This document shows positions 18,838 through 27,374 of a DNA stretch of 64,000 nt, one piece after another. The stretch is from Streptomyces coelicoflavus (GTDB lineage: Bacteria; Actinomycetota; Actinomycetes; Streptomycetales; Streptomycetaceae): the NCBI RefSeq assembly GCF_003112555.1, contig NZ_BEWB01000003.1:1-64000 (forward strand). The letters are read 5' to 3'. The notes under the pieces were generated by a model that did not search any database, was not told the DNA's origin, and worked only from the letters and a program-made list of their open reading frames with translations. Positions within the stretch are counted from its first letter, which is position 1. Each line of letters starts with the position of its first letter. The position numbers and the translations under genes are program-made.

Positions 18838-19674
18838 GTGTCTGACTCCCACCACGCCCCCGAAGCCGAAGCCGCTCCCCCGTCCACGGCCGGGTCCTCC
18901 CTGCGGCACGCCCGCGCCAAGGGCGAGCCCCGGTTCCCCGACGGGCCGAAGGCCGATCCCGCCGGGTCGCACTTCGAGCGGCGGATCCGCAGTTTCCAGC
19001 CGCGACGCAGCCGGGTGACCGCCGGGCAGGCGGACGCGTTGCAGCGGCTGTGGTCCCGGTGGGGGCTGGACATCGACGGACAGCGCGTCGTCGACCTCGC
19101 CGAGCTGTTCGGCAACGCCCGCCCCGTCGTCCTGGAGATCGGCTTCGGCATGGGCGAGGCCACCGCCCGGATGGCCGCCGCCGACCCGGACACCAACATC
19201 CTCGCCGTCGACGTCCACACCCCGGGCCAGGGCAACCTCCTCGCGCGCGCGGAGCGCGAGGAACTGCCCAACATCCGGGTGGGCAACGGCGACGCGATCA
19301 TCCTGCTGCGCGAGATGCTCGCCCCCGGCTCCCTCGCCGGGCTGCGCGTCTACTTCCCCGACCCGTGGCCGAAGAAGCGCCACCACAAGCGCCGACTGAT
19401 CCAGCCGGAGTTCCTGACGCTGGCCGCGACCCGGCTCGCACCGGGGGCCGTCGTGCACTGCGCCACCGACTGGGAGCCGTACGCCGAGCAGATGCTCGAG
19501 GTGCTCACCGCGCACCCCGACTTCGAGAACACCGTGCCCGGCGGCGGGTTCGCGCCACGCCCCGAACACCGGCCGCTGACCCGTTTCGAGGGCCAGGGAC
19601 TGGACAAGGGACATGTGGTGAACGACCTGCTGTTTCGTCGCGTACAGCACAAGGAGCTGCCCCCCACCGGTTAG
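18838..19674 (+). CDS. trmB: tRNA (guanine-N7-)-methyltransferase
   Basis: A 278-residue class I SAM methyltransferase that makes m7G at position 46 in tRNA variable loops. The SAM motif VVLEIGFGMGEATARM is at about residues 98-113; the TrmB signature VYFPDPWPKKRHHKRRLIQP at about 178-197 is complete, including the Asp-Pro-Trp-Pro core. The first 65 residues are a charged Ala/Pro-rich extension common in Streptomyces orthologs. GTG at 18838 is chosen. Only 10 bp separate it from the PrsW-type gene, so the two are probably co-transcribed. Confidence 0.93.
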   Translation: MSDSHHAPEAEAAPPSTAGSSLRHARAKGEPRFPDGPKADPAGSHFERRIRSFQPRRSRVTAGQADALQRLWSRWGLDIDGQRVVDLAELFGNARPVVLEIGFGMGEATARMAAADPDTNILAVDVHTPGQGNLLARAEREELPNIRVGNGDAIILLREMLAPGSLAGLRVYFPDPWPKKRHHKRRLIQPEFLTLAATRLAPGAVVHCATDWEPYAEQMLEVLTAHPDFENTVPGGGFAPRPEHRPLTRFEGQGLDKGHVVNDLLFRRVQHKELPPTG

Positions 19675-19684
19675 GGTCCATGCC

Positions 19685-21112
19685 GTGGCCACCTGTCCCC
19701 CGTACCCGACCCATGTGCACCGGCATACGCACTGGTGGCAGCGCACCTGGGTCCGTTACGGCGCGCTGATCACCCTGCTCGCGCTCTCCGGCCTGGTGAT
19801 CCTCGCCCTGGTGCGCGAACAGACCGGCACACAGGGCTTCCTGGTGGGGCTCGGGCTCGCCGTCCTGCCCGTACCGCTGCTCGTGGCGGCGTTCCGCTGG
19901 CTGGACCGGGTCGATCCCGGACCCTGGCGGAACCTGCTGTTCTGCTTCGCGTGGGGCGCCTGCGCGGCGGCGCTGATAGCGATCGTCGCCAACAGCTTCG
20001 CCACCCGGTGGATAGCCACCGCGACCGCCGACCCGGCCGGCGCGGACACCTGGGGCGCCACGGTGATAGCCCCGGTCGTCGAGGAGTCCGCCAAGGCCGC
20101 CGCCGTCCTGCTGGTCTTCCTGTTCCGCAGACGGGACTTCACCGGCATCGTCGACGGCGTGGTCGTCGCCGGGGTCACCGCCACCGGCTTCGCCTTCACC
20201 GAGAACATCCTCTACCTGGGCACCGCCTTCGGCACCGACCAGCTGACCGGCGACAGCGGCATCGCCTCCGTCACCGCGGCGACCTTCTTCGTCCGCGTCG
20301 TGATGTCGCCCTTCGCGCACCCGCTGTTCACGGTCCTCACCGGCATCGGCTTCGGTATCGCCGCGCTCTCCGCGGGCCGGCACCGCCTGCGCCGGGCCCT
20401 GCTCCCGCTGGCCGGACTGCTCCTCGCGATGGGCATGCACGCCCTGTGGAACGGCTCGGCCGCGTTCGGCGAGTACGGCTTCTTCGCCGTGTACGCGGCG
20501 TTCATGGTGCCGTCGTTCGGCCTGCTGACCTGGCTGGTGATCTGGACCCGGCAGCGTGAACTGGGCACCGTCCGGGCCGAGCTGCCCGCCTACGTGGCCG
20601 CCGGCTGGCTGACGCCCGCGGAGCCGTACGCGCTCGGCTCGATGCGGGCCCGCCGCGTCGCCCGGCAGTACGCCCGCAAGCACGCCGGGAAGGAGGGTGC
20701 GCGGGCGGTGGCGCGGTACGAGGCCTGTGCGACCTCGGTGGCGTTCCTGCGGCAGCGCGGGCGCCGGGGCAGGGCGGGCGCCGACTTCACCGTACGGGAG
20801 CGCCAACTCCTTGACGCCCTGTGGCACCTGCGGGGCGTGGCCCGTCCGGCACTGGACTACGCCGCCCGAACCACCGCACCCCCGGCGCCCGTGCCGCGGC
20901 CGGTGCCCCCGTGGGCGTACGGCTACGGCTACGGGGCGCAGGGCGCGTACGGGCACGCGACGGCGCACCCCCCGTACGGCCCGAACCCGCCGCACCACCC
21001 GCAGGCGTCCCACGCGCCGTACCCGCAGGCGCCGCACGCCCCGTACCCGCAGTACGCGCCGCCCTCTCCGCAGCACGCGCCGTACACGCCGCCCGGCCCC
21101 TACCGGCCGTAG
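19685..21112 (+). CDS. PrsW-family intramembrane metalloprotease
   Basis: A 475-residue multipass membrane protein of the CPBP/PrsW superfamily. About eight hydrophobic helices cover residues 20-285. The expected zinc or active-site elements are visible: VVEESAKAAAVLLVF (Glu-Glu-x3-Lys), GFAFTENILYL, and a His-containing helix MSPFAHPLFTVLTGIGFG. In Bacillus, PrsW cleaves an anti-sigma factor; substrates in Streptomyces are not known to me. The cytosolic tail (about 290-475) ends in a Pro/Tyr/His/Ala repeat region with the unit HAPYPQ. GTG at 19685, 10 bp after trmB. Confidence 0.88.
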   Translation: MATCPPYPTHVHRHTHWWQRTWVRYGALITLLALSGLVILALVREQTGTQGFLVGLGLAVLPVPLLVAAFRWLDRVDPGPWRNLLFCFAWGACAAALIAIVANSFATRWIATATADPAGADTWGATVIAPVVEESAKAAAVLLVFLFRRRDFTGIVDGVVVAGVTATGFAFTENILYLGTAFGTDQLTGDSGIASVTAATFFVRVVMSPFAHPLFTVLTGIGFGIAALSAGRHRLRRALLPLAGLLLAMGMHALWNGSAAFGEYGFFAVYAAFMVPSFGLLTWLVIWTRQRELGTVRAELPAYVAAGWLTPAEPYALGSMRARRVARQYARKHAGKEGARAVARYEACATSVAFLRQRGRRGRAGADFTVRERQLLDALWHLRGVARPALDYAARTTAPPAPVPRPVPPWAYGYGYGAQGAYGHATAHPPYGPNPPHHPQASHAPYPQAPHAPYPQYAPPSPQHAPYTPPGPYRP

Positions 21113-21134
21113 GTCCGCGTCGTCCGGCCGGCCC

Positions 21135-22079
21135 TCAGGCGGACGCCCGTGTGAGCCGCTCGGCCTCGTCCTCCGTCAGGTGCAGCTCGGCCACGCCCAG
21201 CAGTGCCGGCAGTTGCTCCACCGTGCGCGCGGAGGCGATCGGGGCCGCCACCGTCGGCCGGCCGGCCAGCCAGGCGAGGGCGACCGTGGCGACGGGAGCG
21301 TCGTGGGCCTCGGCGATCTCGTCCAGGGCGGCGAGCACCCGGCGACCGCGCTCGGTCTCCAGGTGCTTGGCCGCACCGCCGGCCCGCGGGCTGTCCACGG
21401 CCGTGCCGGGCCGGTACTTGCCGGTGAGGAAGCCGGCCGCGAGGGCGTAGTACGGGACGGCGGCGAGACCGGACCGCTCGGCGAGGTCGCCGAGTCCGCC
21501 CTCGTAGGTGTCGCGGGAGACCAGGTTGTAGTGCGGCTGGAGGGCGACGTACCGGGCCAGGCCCTCGCGGTCGGAGAACTCCAGGGACTCCGCGAGCCGC
21601 TCGGCGGAGATGTTGGAGGCGGCGATGTGCCGCACCTTGCCGGCCTTCACCAGTTCGTCGAGGGCGCCGATGATCTCCTCGACCGGCACCTCGGGCTTGT
21701 CGAAGTGGGTGTAGTAGAGGTCGATGTGGTCGGTGCCCAGGCGGCGCAGCGAGGCGTCGGCGGCGGCCCTGATGTTCGCGGCGGACAGGCCGGGGTACTC
21801 GGGGTGCTGGCTGACCTTGGTGGCGAGGACGACGTCGTCTCGGTTGCCGCGGGCCGCGAGCCACTTGCCGAGGACGGTCTCGGACTCGCCGCCGCTGTTG
21901 CCGTCGACCCAGGCGGAGTAGGAGTCGGCGGTGTCGACGAAGTTGCCGCCCGCCGCCGTGTAGGCGTCGAGGACGGCGAAGGACGTGTCCTGGTCGGCGG
22001 TCCAGCCGAAGACGTTGCCGCCGAGGGCGAGGGGGAAGACCTCGAGGTCGGAGGAGCCGAGCTTGCGCAGAGAAGTCAT
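21135..22079 (-). CDS. aldo/keto reductase
   Basis: A 314-residue NADPH-dependent (beta/alpha)8-barrel reductase. Visible family landmarks: the start MTSLRKLGSSDLEVFPLALG, FVDTADSYSAW with catalytic Asp and Tyr, LATKVSQHP holding the catalytic Lys, and HIDLYYTHFDKPEVPVEE with the His. The sequence resembles the YakC/Tas group that acts on aldehydes and ketones; the physiological substrate is not evident. ATG 22079 is preferred because upstream codons have no family match. It lies convergent with prsW and tandem with, but separate from, the M23 gene. Confidence 0.88.
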   Translation of the reverse strand: MTSLRKLGSSDLEVFPLALGGNVFGWTADQDTSFAVLDAYTAAGGNFVDTADSYSAWVDGNSGGESETVLGKWLAARGNRDDVVLATKVSQHPEYPGLSAANIRAAADASLRRLGTDHIDLYYTHFDKPEVPVEEIIGALDELVKAGKVRHIAASNISAERLAESLEFSDREGLARYVALQPHYNLVSRDTYEGGLGDLAERSGLAAVPYYALAAGFLTGKYRPGTAVDSPRAGGAAKHLETERGRRVLAALDEIAEAHDAPVATVALAWLAGRPTVAAPIASARTVEQLPALLGVAELHLTEDEAERLTRASA

Positions 22080-22215
22080 GTAGAGATCAACGACCGCGGC
22101 GGAGCAGAGCATTCCGGAACCCGCGCAAAAACGCCGCAAACCGGCAGCCCTGACGTCGGGGGGTTGCCGTCAGGACCGCCGGGGTTCGGCGGGGCGGGTC
22201 AAGGGGCGAGGTGCC

Positions 22216-23265
22216 TCAGGGGGTGAGGCCCTTGCTCTGCAGCCAGGCCATCGGGTCGATGCCCGAGCCGTCGCCGGTGTGGACCTCGAGGTGCAGGTGG
22301 GCGCCGGTGACGTTGCCGGTGGCGCCGACGCGGCCGATGACGTCTCCGGTGGTGACCTTCTGACCGACGCTGACGTTGATGGACGACTGGTGCGCGTACC
22401 AGAGTTCGGTGCCGTCGTCGAGGGTGAGCACGGTCTTGTAGCCGTACGAACCGTCCCAGCCGGCCGACGTGATCGTGCCGCTGTGCACCGCCTTGAGCAG
22501 GGTGCCCGTGGGGGCGGCGAAGTCGAGGCCGGTGTGGTGGCCGGAGGCCCACAGGGAGCCGGCCTGGTTGAAGGTCGAGGAGATCGTGTACGAGGAGGTC
22601 GGCAGCGTGAACTGCTTGGCCAGCTTCGCGAGCCGCTCGGCCTCGGCCTTCTTCGCGGCCTCCTCCTCCGCCTTCTTCTTGGCGGCGGCGGCCTTGGCCT
22701 CGGCCTCCTTCGCGGCCTTGGCGGCGGCTTCCTGGGCCTTCTTCTCGGCCGCGGCCTGCGCCTCGGCGGCGGCCTTGGTCTCGACCTGGGCCTGCTGCTG
22801 CTCGGCCTGCGCCATGATCCGGGCCCGCAGCGACTCACCGGCGCCGGCGCCGGTGGAGTCCGCGCCCTGGGCGGTGTCCGCGACGACGGCCTGGGTGATG
22901 CCGCTGAGCGGGGTGGCGGAACCCTCGGGCTCCGGCTCCTCGTCGCCGCCGGGCACGAGCGAGCCCACGTTCGGCAGGTCCGGCATGGAGATGGACACCG
23001 GCGGCTTGCCGGTCTGCGCGCTGGCCATGCCGCCCGCGCCGACGGCGGCTATGACACCTACGCCGAGGACGGTGGAGCTGCGGGCGAGTCCGCCGCGCTG
23101 CTTGGCGACGCGGTGCCGGCCGCGCACGGGGCGGATGGACTCCGCGGTGGGGTTCCACTCCTCCCAGGGGCCCTCTTCGGCGCGGGGGGCGTCGTAGCCG
23201 AAGGTGTCGGTGCCGTGCCCGGTGGGCACGTACGGGGCCTCGGGGGCAGGCCGGTTGGACGCCAC
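22216..23265 (-). CDS. secreted M23 metallopeptidase under c-di-AMP riboswitch
   Basis: A 349-residue cell-wall hydrolase. A long charged N terminus precedes a membrane/signal segment at about 78-102 (SSTVLGVGVIAAVGAGGMAS). A coiled-coil rich in Ala/Glu/Lys covers about 150-220. The C-terminal LytM/M23 domain (about 225-345) has HTGLDFAAPTG (first zinc His and Asp) and HLHLEVHTG (His-x-His), so the zinc site is complete. It probably cleaves peptidoglycan cross-bridges during growth or spore germination. A cyclic di-AMP riboswitch lies directly upstream, linking expression to that nucleotide and so to turgor and cell-wall state, as known for other Streptomyces wall hydrolases. Confidence 0.9.
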   Translation of the reverse strand: MASNRPAPEAPYVPTGHGTDTFGYDAPRAEEGPWEEWNPTAESIRPVRGRHRVAKQRGGLARSSTVLGVGVIAAVGAGGMASAQTGKPPVSISMPDLPNVGSLVPGGDEEPEPEGSATPLSGITQAVVADTAQGADSTGAGAGESLRARIMAQAEQQQAQVETKAAAEAQAAAEKKAQEAAAKAAKEAEAKAAAAKKKAEEEAAKKAEAERLAKLAKQFTLPTSSYTISSTFNQAGSLWASGHHTGLDFAAPTGTLLKAVHSGTITSAGWDGSYGYKTVLTLDDGTELWYAHQSSINVSVGQKVTTGDVIGRVGATGNVTGAHLHLEVHTGDGSGIDPMAWLQSKGLTP

Positions 23266-23282
23266 GTGGGCGTACTCCTTTC

Positions 23283-23430
23283 CTTCCTTTCGCCTACCGG
23301 GTTAGCTGACGGGTTCGGAGCAGGAAGGTCTCCTACGGGTGCCTGCCGACCGTGTTTCCACGACGTCATACGCCCGATTCACCCCAATGTGGTGGTTCCC
23401 CGGTTCCCTCGCGGGATTCGGCGCGTGCGC
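23283..23430 (-). promoter_or_regulatory. cyclic di-AMP riboswitch (ydaO/yuaA class)
   Basis: Read on the minus strand, the leader of the M23 gene contains the conserved blocks of the ydaO motif: GGGGAACC near its 5' side, TTGGGGTGAATC next, and the highly conserved 3' block GAACCCGTCAGCTAAC followed by CCGGTAGGCG. In Streptomyces these elements precede resuscitation-factor and peptidoglycan hydrolase genes and act as off-switches when c-di-AMP is bound. The end of the element is about 20 bases before the ATG and is followed by GGAAAGGAG. Boundaries are approximate; a covariance-model search would fix them. Confidence 0.85.
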
Positions 23431-23657
23431 ACGGAGCCGCCTTCTGTGACGGCTGGGACGACCGCGCTGCGTTATCGAACGTTAATAGACGCGAGGCTCG
23501 GATTCCAAGCCGTTCCGCTTGATCATTAACGAAAACGGCCGGGACGCACCCCTCACGACCGGTGAAAACCGGACGAGTTGACCCACCCTCAGTATTCCTC
23601 TTCACGCCACTTTCTTCTGACGGTGTATCAGTTGTTATGCGGAGGGAGGTCGGACTG

Positions 23658-24908
23658 TCACGTCTCGTAACAATGATCATGGTCACCGCGCCGGGGCCGC
23701 CGTACGGCGAGCAGCGCCATGTCGTCCGCCATGCCGCCTCCGGAGTGCCGGCGCACGTCCTCGGCGAGGGTGTTGAGCAGCATCACCGGATGCCGGAAGA
23801 CATGGCCGGCCAGCCGCGTCTGCGGATCGTAGAACTCGCCCCTGGCGTCCCGGGCTTCGGTCAGGCCGTCGGTGTAGAGCAGCAGTGTGGCCCCACCGGG
23901 GAAGTCGGCCTCCTCCGCCCGGTCGGGCCACACTCCCAGGTCGCCCATGCCGAGCGGCAGCGCCGACTCGCGGGCGGGCAGCGTGTCCAGGGTCCCGTCG
24001 GGGTACAGCAGCAGGGGTGGCGGATGGCCGCGGTTGACGATGCGTACGGTCCCGTCGCCGTGCGGGAGTTCGGCGAGGAGGGCGGTGGTGAAGCCCTCGA
24101 AGGCGTCCAGTCCGTCGCGCCGGGTGCCCTCGCGTGCCAGCGCCCGCTCCAGGCGCTGCGCCACCGCCTCCAGCGTCGCCTCCTGCTCGGCGGCCTCCCG
24201 GAAGGCGCCGATCACCACGGCGACGGCGGCGACCGCGCCCATGCCCTTGCCGCGCACGTCGCCGACGATGAGCCGGACGCCGCGGGCGCTGTCCTGCACG
24301 GCGTACAGGTCACCGCCGATGAAGGCGTCGGCCTGCGCGGCCTCGTAGCAGACGGCGATCTCGAAACCCCCGATGCGCTCGGCGGGTTCGGGCAGCACGG
24401 CGCGCTGGGCGGCCTCGGCGATCTCGCGGACGGAGACGAGGCGCTCGCTGCTGCGCCGGACCATGCCGTTCACGATGACGGCGAGCACGGCGACCGTCGC
24501 GATGGTGATCAGCTCGGTGAGGGAGTCGACGTAGTGGATGACGCCCTTGCCGAGTTGCAGCCCGATGACCGACACGACCACGGCGACGCCGGTGAGCGCG
24601 GTGCCGCGCCTCGAGTAGAGCGGGGCGGCGACCAGGGGCGCGGCCGTGTAGAGGGGGCCGGCGGTGAAGTACCTCGGCGTGAAGATGTCGTACAGGATGG
24701 CGACGGCGATCAGCAGCACGGGGAGCGCGTGCACGAAGGCGCGCCCGTAGCCGGTCCGGCGGCGCGGCGGCGGGCCGGAGGGCGGCTCCTCGTCTCCGAG
24801 GCCCGGGTCGGGCACGGGATCACCGGGGAGCCGGCCGCCGGCTCTGGCGGCCACTCCCTCGTCGCCCACGTCACCTGGCCGCACCACTCGTCTCCCGCCA
24901 CCCCGCAC
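23658..24908 (-). CDS. membrane-anchored PP2C (SpoIIE) phosphatase
   Basis: A 416-residue protein. After a low-complexity N terminus, about four membrane helices (about 58-150, beginning AFVHALPVLLIAVAILYDIF) anchor it, followed by a SpoIIE-type PP2C domain (about 170-410) with FIGGDLYAV, GDVRGKGMGAVAAVAVV, LLLYTDGLTEARD and GMADDMALLAV, the metal-coordinating Asp residues. It lacks both a PAS and an ATPase domain, unlike the phosphatase at 2295. It likely dephosphorylates an anti-anti-sigma factor in response to a membrane signal. Start choice between 24908 and a GTG at 24884 is uncertain. Confidence 0.85.
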   Translation of the reverse strand: MRGGGRRVVRPGDVGDEGVAARAGGRLPGDPVPDPGLGDEEPPSGPPPRRRTGYGRAFVHALPVLLIAVAILYDIFTPRYFTAGPLYTAAPLVAAPLYSRRGTALTGVAVVVSVIGLQLGKGVIHYVDSLTELITIATVAVLAVIVNGMVRRSSERLVSVREIAEAAQRAVLPEPAERIGGFEIAVCYEAAQADAFIGGDLYAVQDSARGVRLIVGDVRGKGMGAVAAVAVVIGAFREAAEQEATLEAVAQRLERALAREGTRRDGLDAFEGFTTALLAELPHGDGTVRIVNRGHPPPLLLYPDGTLDTLPARESALPLGMGDLGVWPDRAEEADFPGGATLLLYTDGLTEARDARGEFYDPQTRLAGHVFRHPVMLLNTLAEDVRRHSGGGMADDMALLAVRRPRRGDHDHCYET

Positions 24909-25009
24909 GTCCGCGCGCCGCTTGCCGTCCAGGACTCCAGGTTTCCGGGGACGGGGGCGGGCGGCGAGCGGTGAGGGGCCGACCGGATGACGGGCAGGTG
25001 CGGGACGGG

Positions 25010-25050
25010 AAAACGCCGAGGGCCGGAACCCTTTCGGATTCCGGCCCTCG
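25010..25050 (-). terminator. intrinsic terminator of initiator tRNA
   Basis: A 12-bp perfect stem (arms 25017-25028 and 25039-25050) with a 10-base loop, followed on the minus strand by a GTTTT run. It ends the initiator tRNA transcript and insulates the phosphatase gene. Confidence 0.8.
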
Positions 25051-25058
25051 ACCTTCAG

Positions 25059-25132
25059 TAGCGGGGACAGGATTTGAACCTGCGACCTCTGGGTTATGAG
25101 CCCAGCGAGCTACCGAGCTGCTCCACCCCGCG
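25059..25132 (-). tRNA. tRNA-fMet (CAT), initiator
   Basis: A 74-nt cloverleaf on the minus strand with anticodon CAT. The anticodon stem ends in three consecutive G:C pairs (GGG...CCC) and the first acceptor pair is a C-U mismatch; both are hallmarks of initiator rather than elongator tRNA-Met. The T-arm GGTTCAAATCC is standard. The CCA end is not encoded. A terminator follows. Confidence 0.93.
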
Positions 25133-25199
25133 CCGTTGTGTTCACCACTGTACGTCATCCCGGGGGTGGAATGCACATCGGTGCCTCCCCGACGGTGCC

Positions 25200-26330
25200 C
25201 TACCCCTCCAGATGGCGGTTCGGCGCCTTGGCCCGCTCCTCGTACCCGGCCGGTACGACGACGACGGCACCGTGCGCTGTGAGCACCCCGCTCCCGTCCG
25301 CACCCGCCACGAAGGTGTCCGGCTCCCGCCAGGCCGTGACGACGCGGCGCACCCCGGCGTCGAGGATCAGCCGGGCGCAGGGCGCGGGCCGGGAGGCGCG
25401 GCGGGCGCAGGGCTCGAGACTGCTGTACACGGTGGCGCGGGCGAGCCGGGGGTCCTCCGGGTCGACCTTCGCGAGCGCGGCCTCCTCGGCGTGCACGACG
25501 GGATCACCGCCCTCCCGCGAGAACCCGCGCGCCAGCTCGCTCCCGTCGGCGGCGACCACGACCGCCCCCACGCTGAACGCGGTGTCCGACGGCGGACACA
25601 GCTCGGCCAGCTCGCAGGCGAGCCCGAGCCAGTGCCGGTCGGCGGCGGCGACGCGCTCACCGGCGCCGGGTGCGGTCGGCAGGTACCGCATCAGCACCAC
25701 GTCCTCGATCCGCCGCGTCTCGATCAACCGCAGCCGCCCGCCCTGGTAGGCACCGGGCCCGAACAGCCGGGGCGCGGCCGGGTCCCCGACGAGGAGGGGC
25801 GCGAGGACGAGCTGCAGCTCGTCGGCGAGCTCCCGCTGAAGCAGCTGGCTGTGGACGGTCCCGCCCCCTTCCACCATCAGCCGCCGCACGCCCCGCCGGT
25901 CGTGGAGGTACTCCAGCACGGTCCGCCAGTCGAGCACCTCCCCCAGGGACACCACATCGGCCGCGATCCCCAGCCCGCGGGCCCGCCGGGCACCGTCGTC
26001 CGTGGTCAGCAGCACCTTCTCCCCGCCCGTGTGCCAGAACCGCGCCGCCGGATCCAGCTCGCCGCTGCCGCTGACGGTGACCTTGAGCGGGTACTCCGCC
26101 TCCCCGGCCGCGACCCGCGCCGCCCGCCGCTCGGCCGAGTTCACCAGCAGCCGCGGATTGTCGGCCCGGATCGTCCCGGCCCCGACCAGGATCGCGTCCA
26201 CGGAGGCCCGCACCTCGTCGACCCGGTCGAAGTCGGCGGGGCCGGACAGCAGCAGGCGCTCGGGGCCGGTGTCGTCCAGGTAGCCGTCGAGGGAGACGGC
26301 TGCGGAGAGGAGGACGTGCGGGAGGGGCAT
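25200..26330 (-). CDS. RibD-type reductase-deaminase with reversed domain order
   Basis: A 376-residue protein. The N-terminal part (about 1-225) is a RibD C-terminal-like/dihydrofolate-reductase-fold reductase: MPLPHVLLSAAVSLDGYLDD, VGAGTIRADNPRLL, RRLMVEGGGTVHSQLL. The C-terminal part (about 230-376) is a cytidine-deaminase-like domain with HAEEAAL and SLEPCARR...PAPCARLI, the complete zinc set. In E. coli RibD the deaminase comes first, so here the order is reversed. It may catalyse the two middle steps of riboflavin synthesis or a related pyrimidine/pterin reaction. Residues about 60-144 are encoded in a 254-bp DNA segment that recurs at 29752-30005. ATG 26330 follows the expected spacing. 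Confidence 0.82.
   Translation of the reverse strand: MPLPHVLLSAAVSLDGYLDDTGPERLLLSGPADFDRVDEVRASVDAILVGAGTIRADNPRLLVNSAERRAARVAAGEAEYPLKVTVSGSGELDPAARFWHTGGEKVLLTTDDGARRARGLGIAADVVSLGEVLDWRTVLEYLHDRRGVRRLMVEGGGTVHSQLLQRELADELQLVLAPLLVGDPAAPRLFGPGAYQGGRLRLIETRRIEDVVLMRYLPTAPGAGERVAAADRHWLGLACELAELCPPSDTAFSVGAVVVAADGSELARGFSREGGDPVVHAEEAALAKVDPEDPRLARATVYSSLEPCARRASRPAPCARLILDAGVRRVVTAWREPDTFVAGADGSGVLTAHGAVVVVPAGYEERAKAPNRHLEG
25898..26151 (-). repeat. 254-bp direct repeat, copy A (inside reductase-deaminase gene)
   Basis: Within the intact gene. It matches 29752-30005 in the same orientation. By eye the first ~80 bases carry about a dozen mismatches and the remaining ~170 bases only about one. 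The two copies bracket the 3.6-kb accessory insert. Confidence 0.9.
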
Positions 26331-26493
26331 GGGCGGCACTCCGGTGGGTCGGGCGGTCGGGCTAGGGGGGCGGCCGGGGCCTTCTACGTTCCCGTGAGAC
26401 GGACGAACCGCACCGGCTCCGCCAAGACCTCGCCGGCATGGGGAACGTCCGCGGTACGGGCGGCGAGCGTCGCCATCGCGATCAAAAGTTGCG

Positions 26494-26632
26494 CATGGTC
26501 GCCTCCATGGTGCCGGACTCCGTGCACTACCCGATGGACGACTACCTGAAGGAATTCCGCAAGCGGGCGTTTGAGTGCTTCGAGGTGCTGTACGACACCG
26601 TCGAGCCGATCGATGTGACGGGGGCGACATGA
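26494..26632 (+). other. short open frame of unknown origin, probable gene fragment
   Basis: About 45 codons reading MVASMVPDSVHYPMDDYLK and onward to a TGA at 26630. The amphipathic helix (EFRKRAFECFEVLYDT) looks protein-like, and the codons are natural for Streptomyces, yet no ribosome-binding site precedes it and I recognise no family. It may be the 3' remnant of a lost gene next to the other debris in this interval. No function is proposed. Confidence 0.3.
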
Positions 26633-26919
26633 TCGCCGCAGTGACGGCGCAGCAGCAGGCTTTTCAGCACGCACTCCACCGCGAAGCCGAAGTGGTAGTC
26701 CGCGTTTGGCAGTCGGCCGTCCCTCTGGAGGCACACCGCATCGTCGAAGTGCCGCTCGGCAGCGCAGGCATAGCGGCCTGAGTACGCGTACTCAGACGGG
26801 ATGGTGGGCGACACGGATGATGCGCGTGGTGACAGGACGCTACCGTCCGTATCGATCACCGCGGCGTGGCGGTCGTACATTCCGACCTGCTTGGCGGCGC
26901 GGGACAGGGGAGGGGGCAA
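26542..26919 (-). pseudogene. truncated HEPN-like protein gene
   Basis: A 125-codon frame whose middle (YACAAERHFDDAVCLQRDG, then RLPNADYHFGFAVECVLKS) strongly resembles the first two helices of HEPN-type proteins common in Streptomyces (pattern AxxHxxDAxxLxxxGRxxNADxLxGxAxECALK). After LLLR the resemblance stops and the frame runs into unrelated residues, so the usual ~150-residue domain is cut off and no catalytic RxxxxH motif is left. It overlaps the fragment on the other strand. I read it as gene debris at the border of the accessory insert. Confidence 0.45.
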
Positions 26920-26921
26920 TC

Positions 26922-27365
26922 ATGGCGTGGGACGAATGGGAACAGCTCAAGGCCGCGGCGGCCGAGCGGCACGGCACACACATGCAGCTGAACCAGTTAC
27001 CAGGAGACCGCGGAGCCAGTGAGGGCGACCTCATCTCCAACAAACCGGCTTGGACGAGGGCCGGTACGGACATCGGCTCGCTGCGTGAGGACATCAGCAA
27101 GGCAACCGCGAAGCTCCAGAACGGCCAGACGGGCCTCGGCAGCGACTCCGACTGCCTGACCGCTGCTGCCCAGAAGGACGTCCACGATTCCTGGGCGACC
27201 TACGTGGAACGCCTCAGCGGTCGCTGCGGAAAGCTCTCCGGCCTTCTGGTGAAGGCCGGCACCGACCAGGTGAGGACTGACGAGTCGGTCGAGGCGGAGG
27301 TCACCAAACTGAACGTGGCGTACGCGGATACGCCGGCTGTCGGCGGTCAGGGCCAGGGGCGGTAA
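26922..27365 (+). CDS. small WXG100/ESX-like helical protein
   Basis: A 147-residue protein beginning MAWDEWEQLKAAAAERHGTH. It is of the Streptomyces family of small helical proteins found upstream of DUF1023 hydrolases; a helical hairpin with a DSWATYVERLSGRCGKLSGLL segment resembles WXG100 proteins exported by type VII secretion. A GGGGAGGGGG ribosome-binding site lies just upstream of ATG 26922. It is 9 bp from the DUF1023 gene, forming an operon of three. It is probably a partner or chaperone of that protein. No secretion machinery is in the window. Confidence 0.7.
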   Translation: MAWDEWEQLKAAAAERHGTHMQLNQLPGDRGASEGDLISNKPAWTRAGTDIGSLREDISKATAKLQNGQTGLGSDSDCLTAAAQKDVHDSWATYVERLSGRCGKLSGLLVKAGTDQVRTDESVEAEVTKLNVAYADTPAVGGQGQGR

Positions 27366-27374
27366 CCGGACGTC

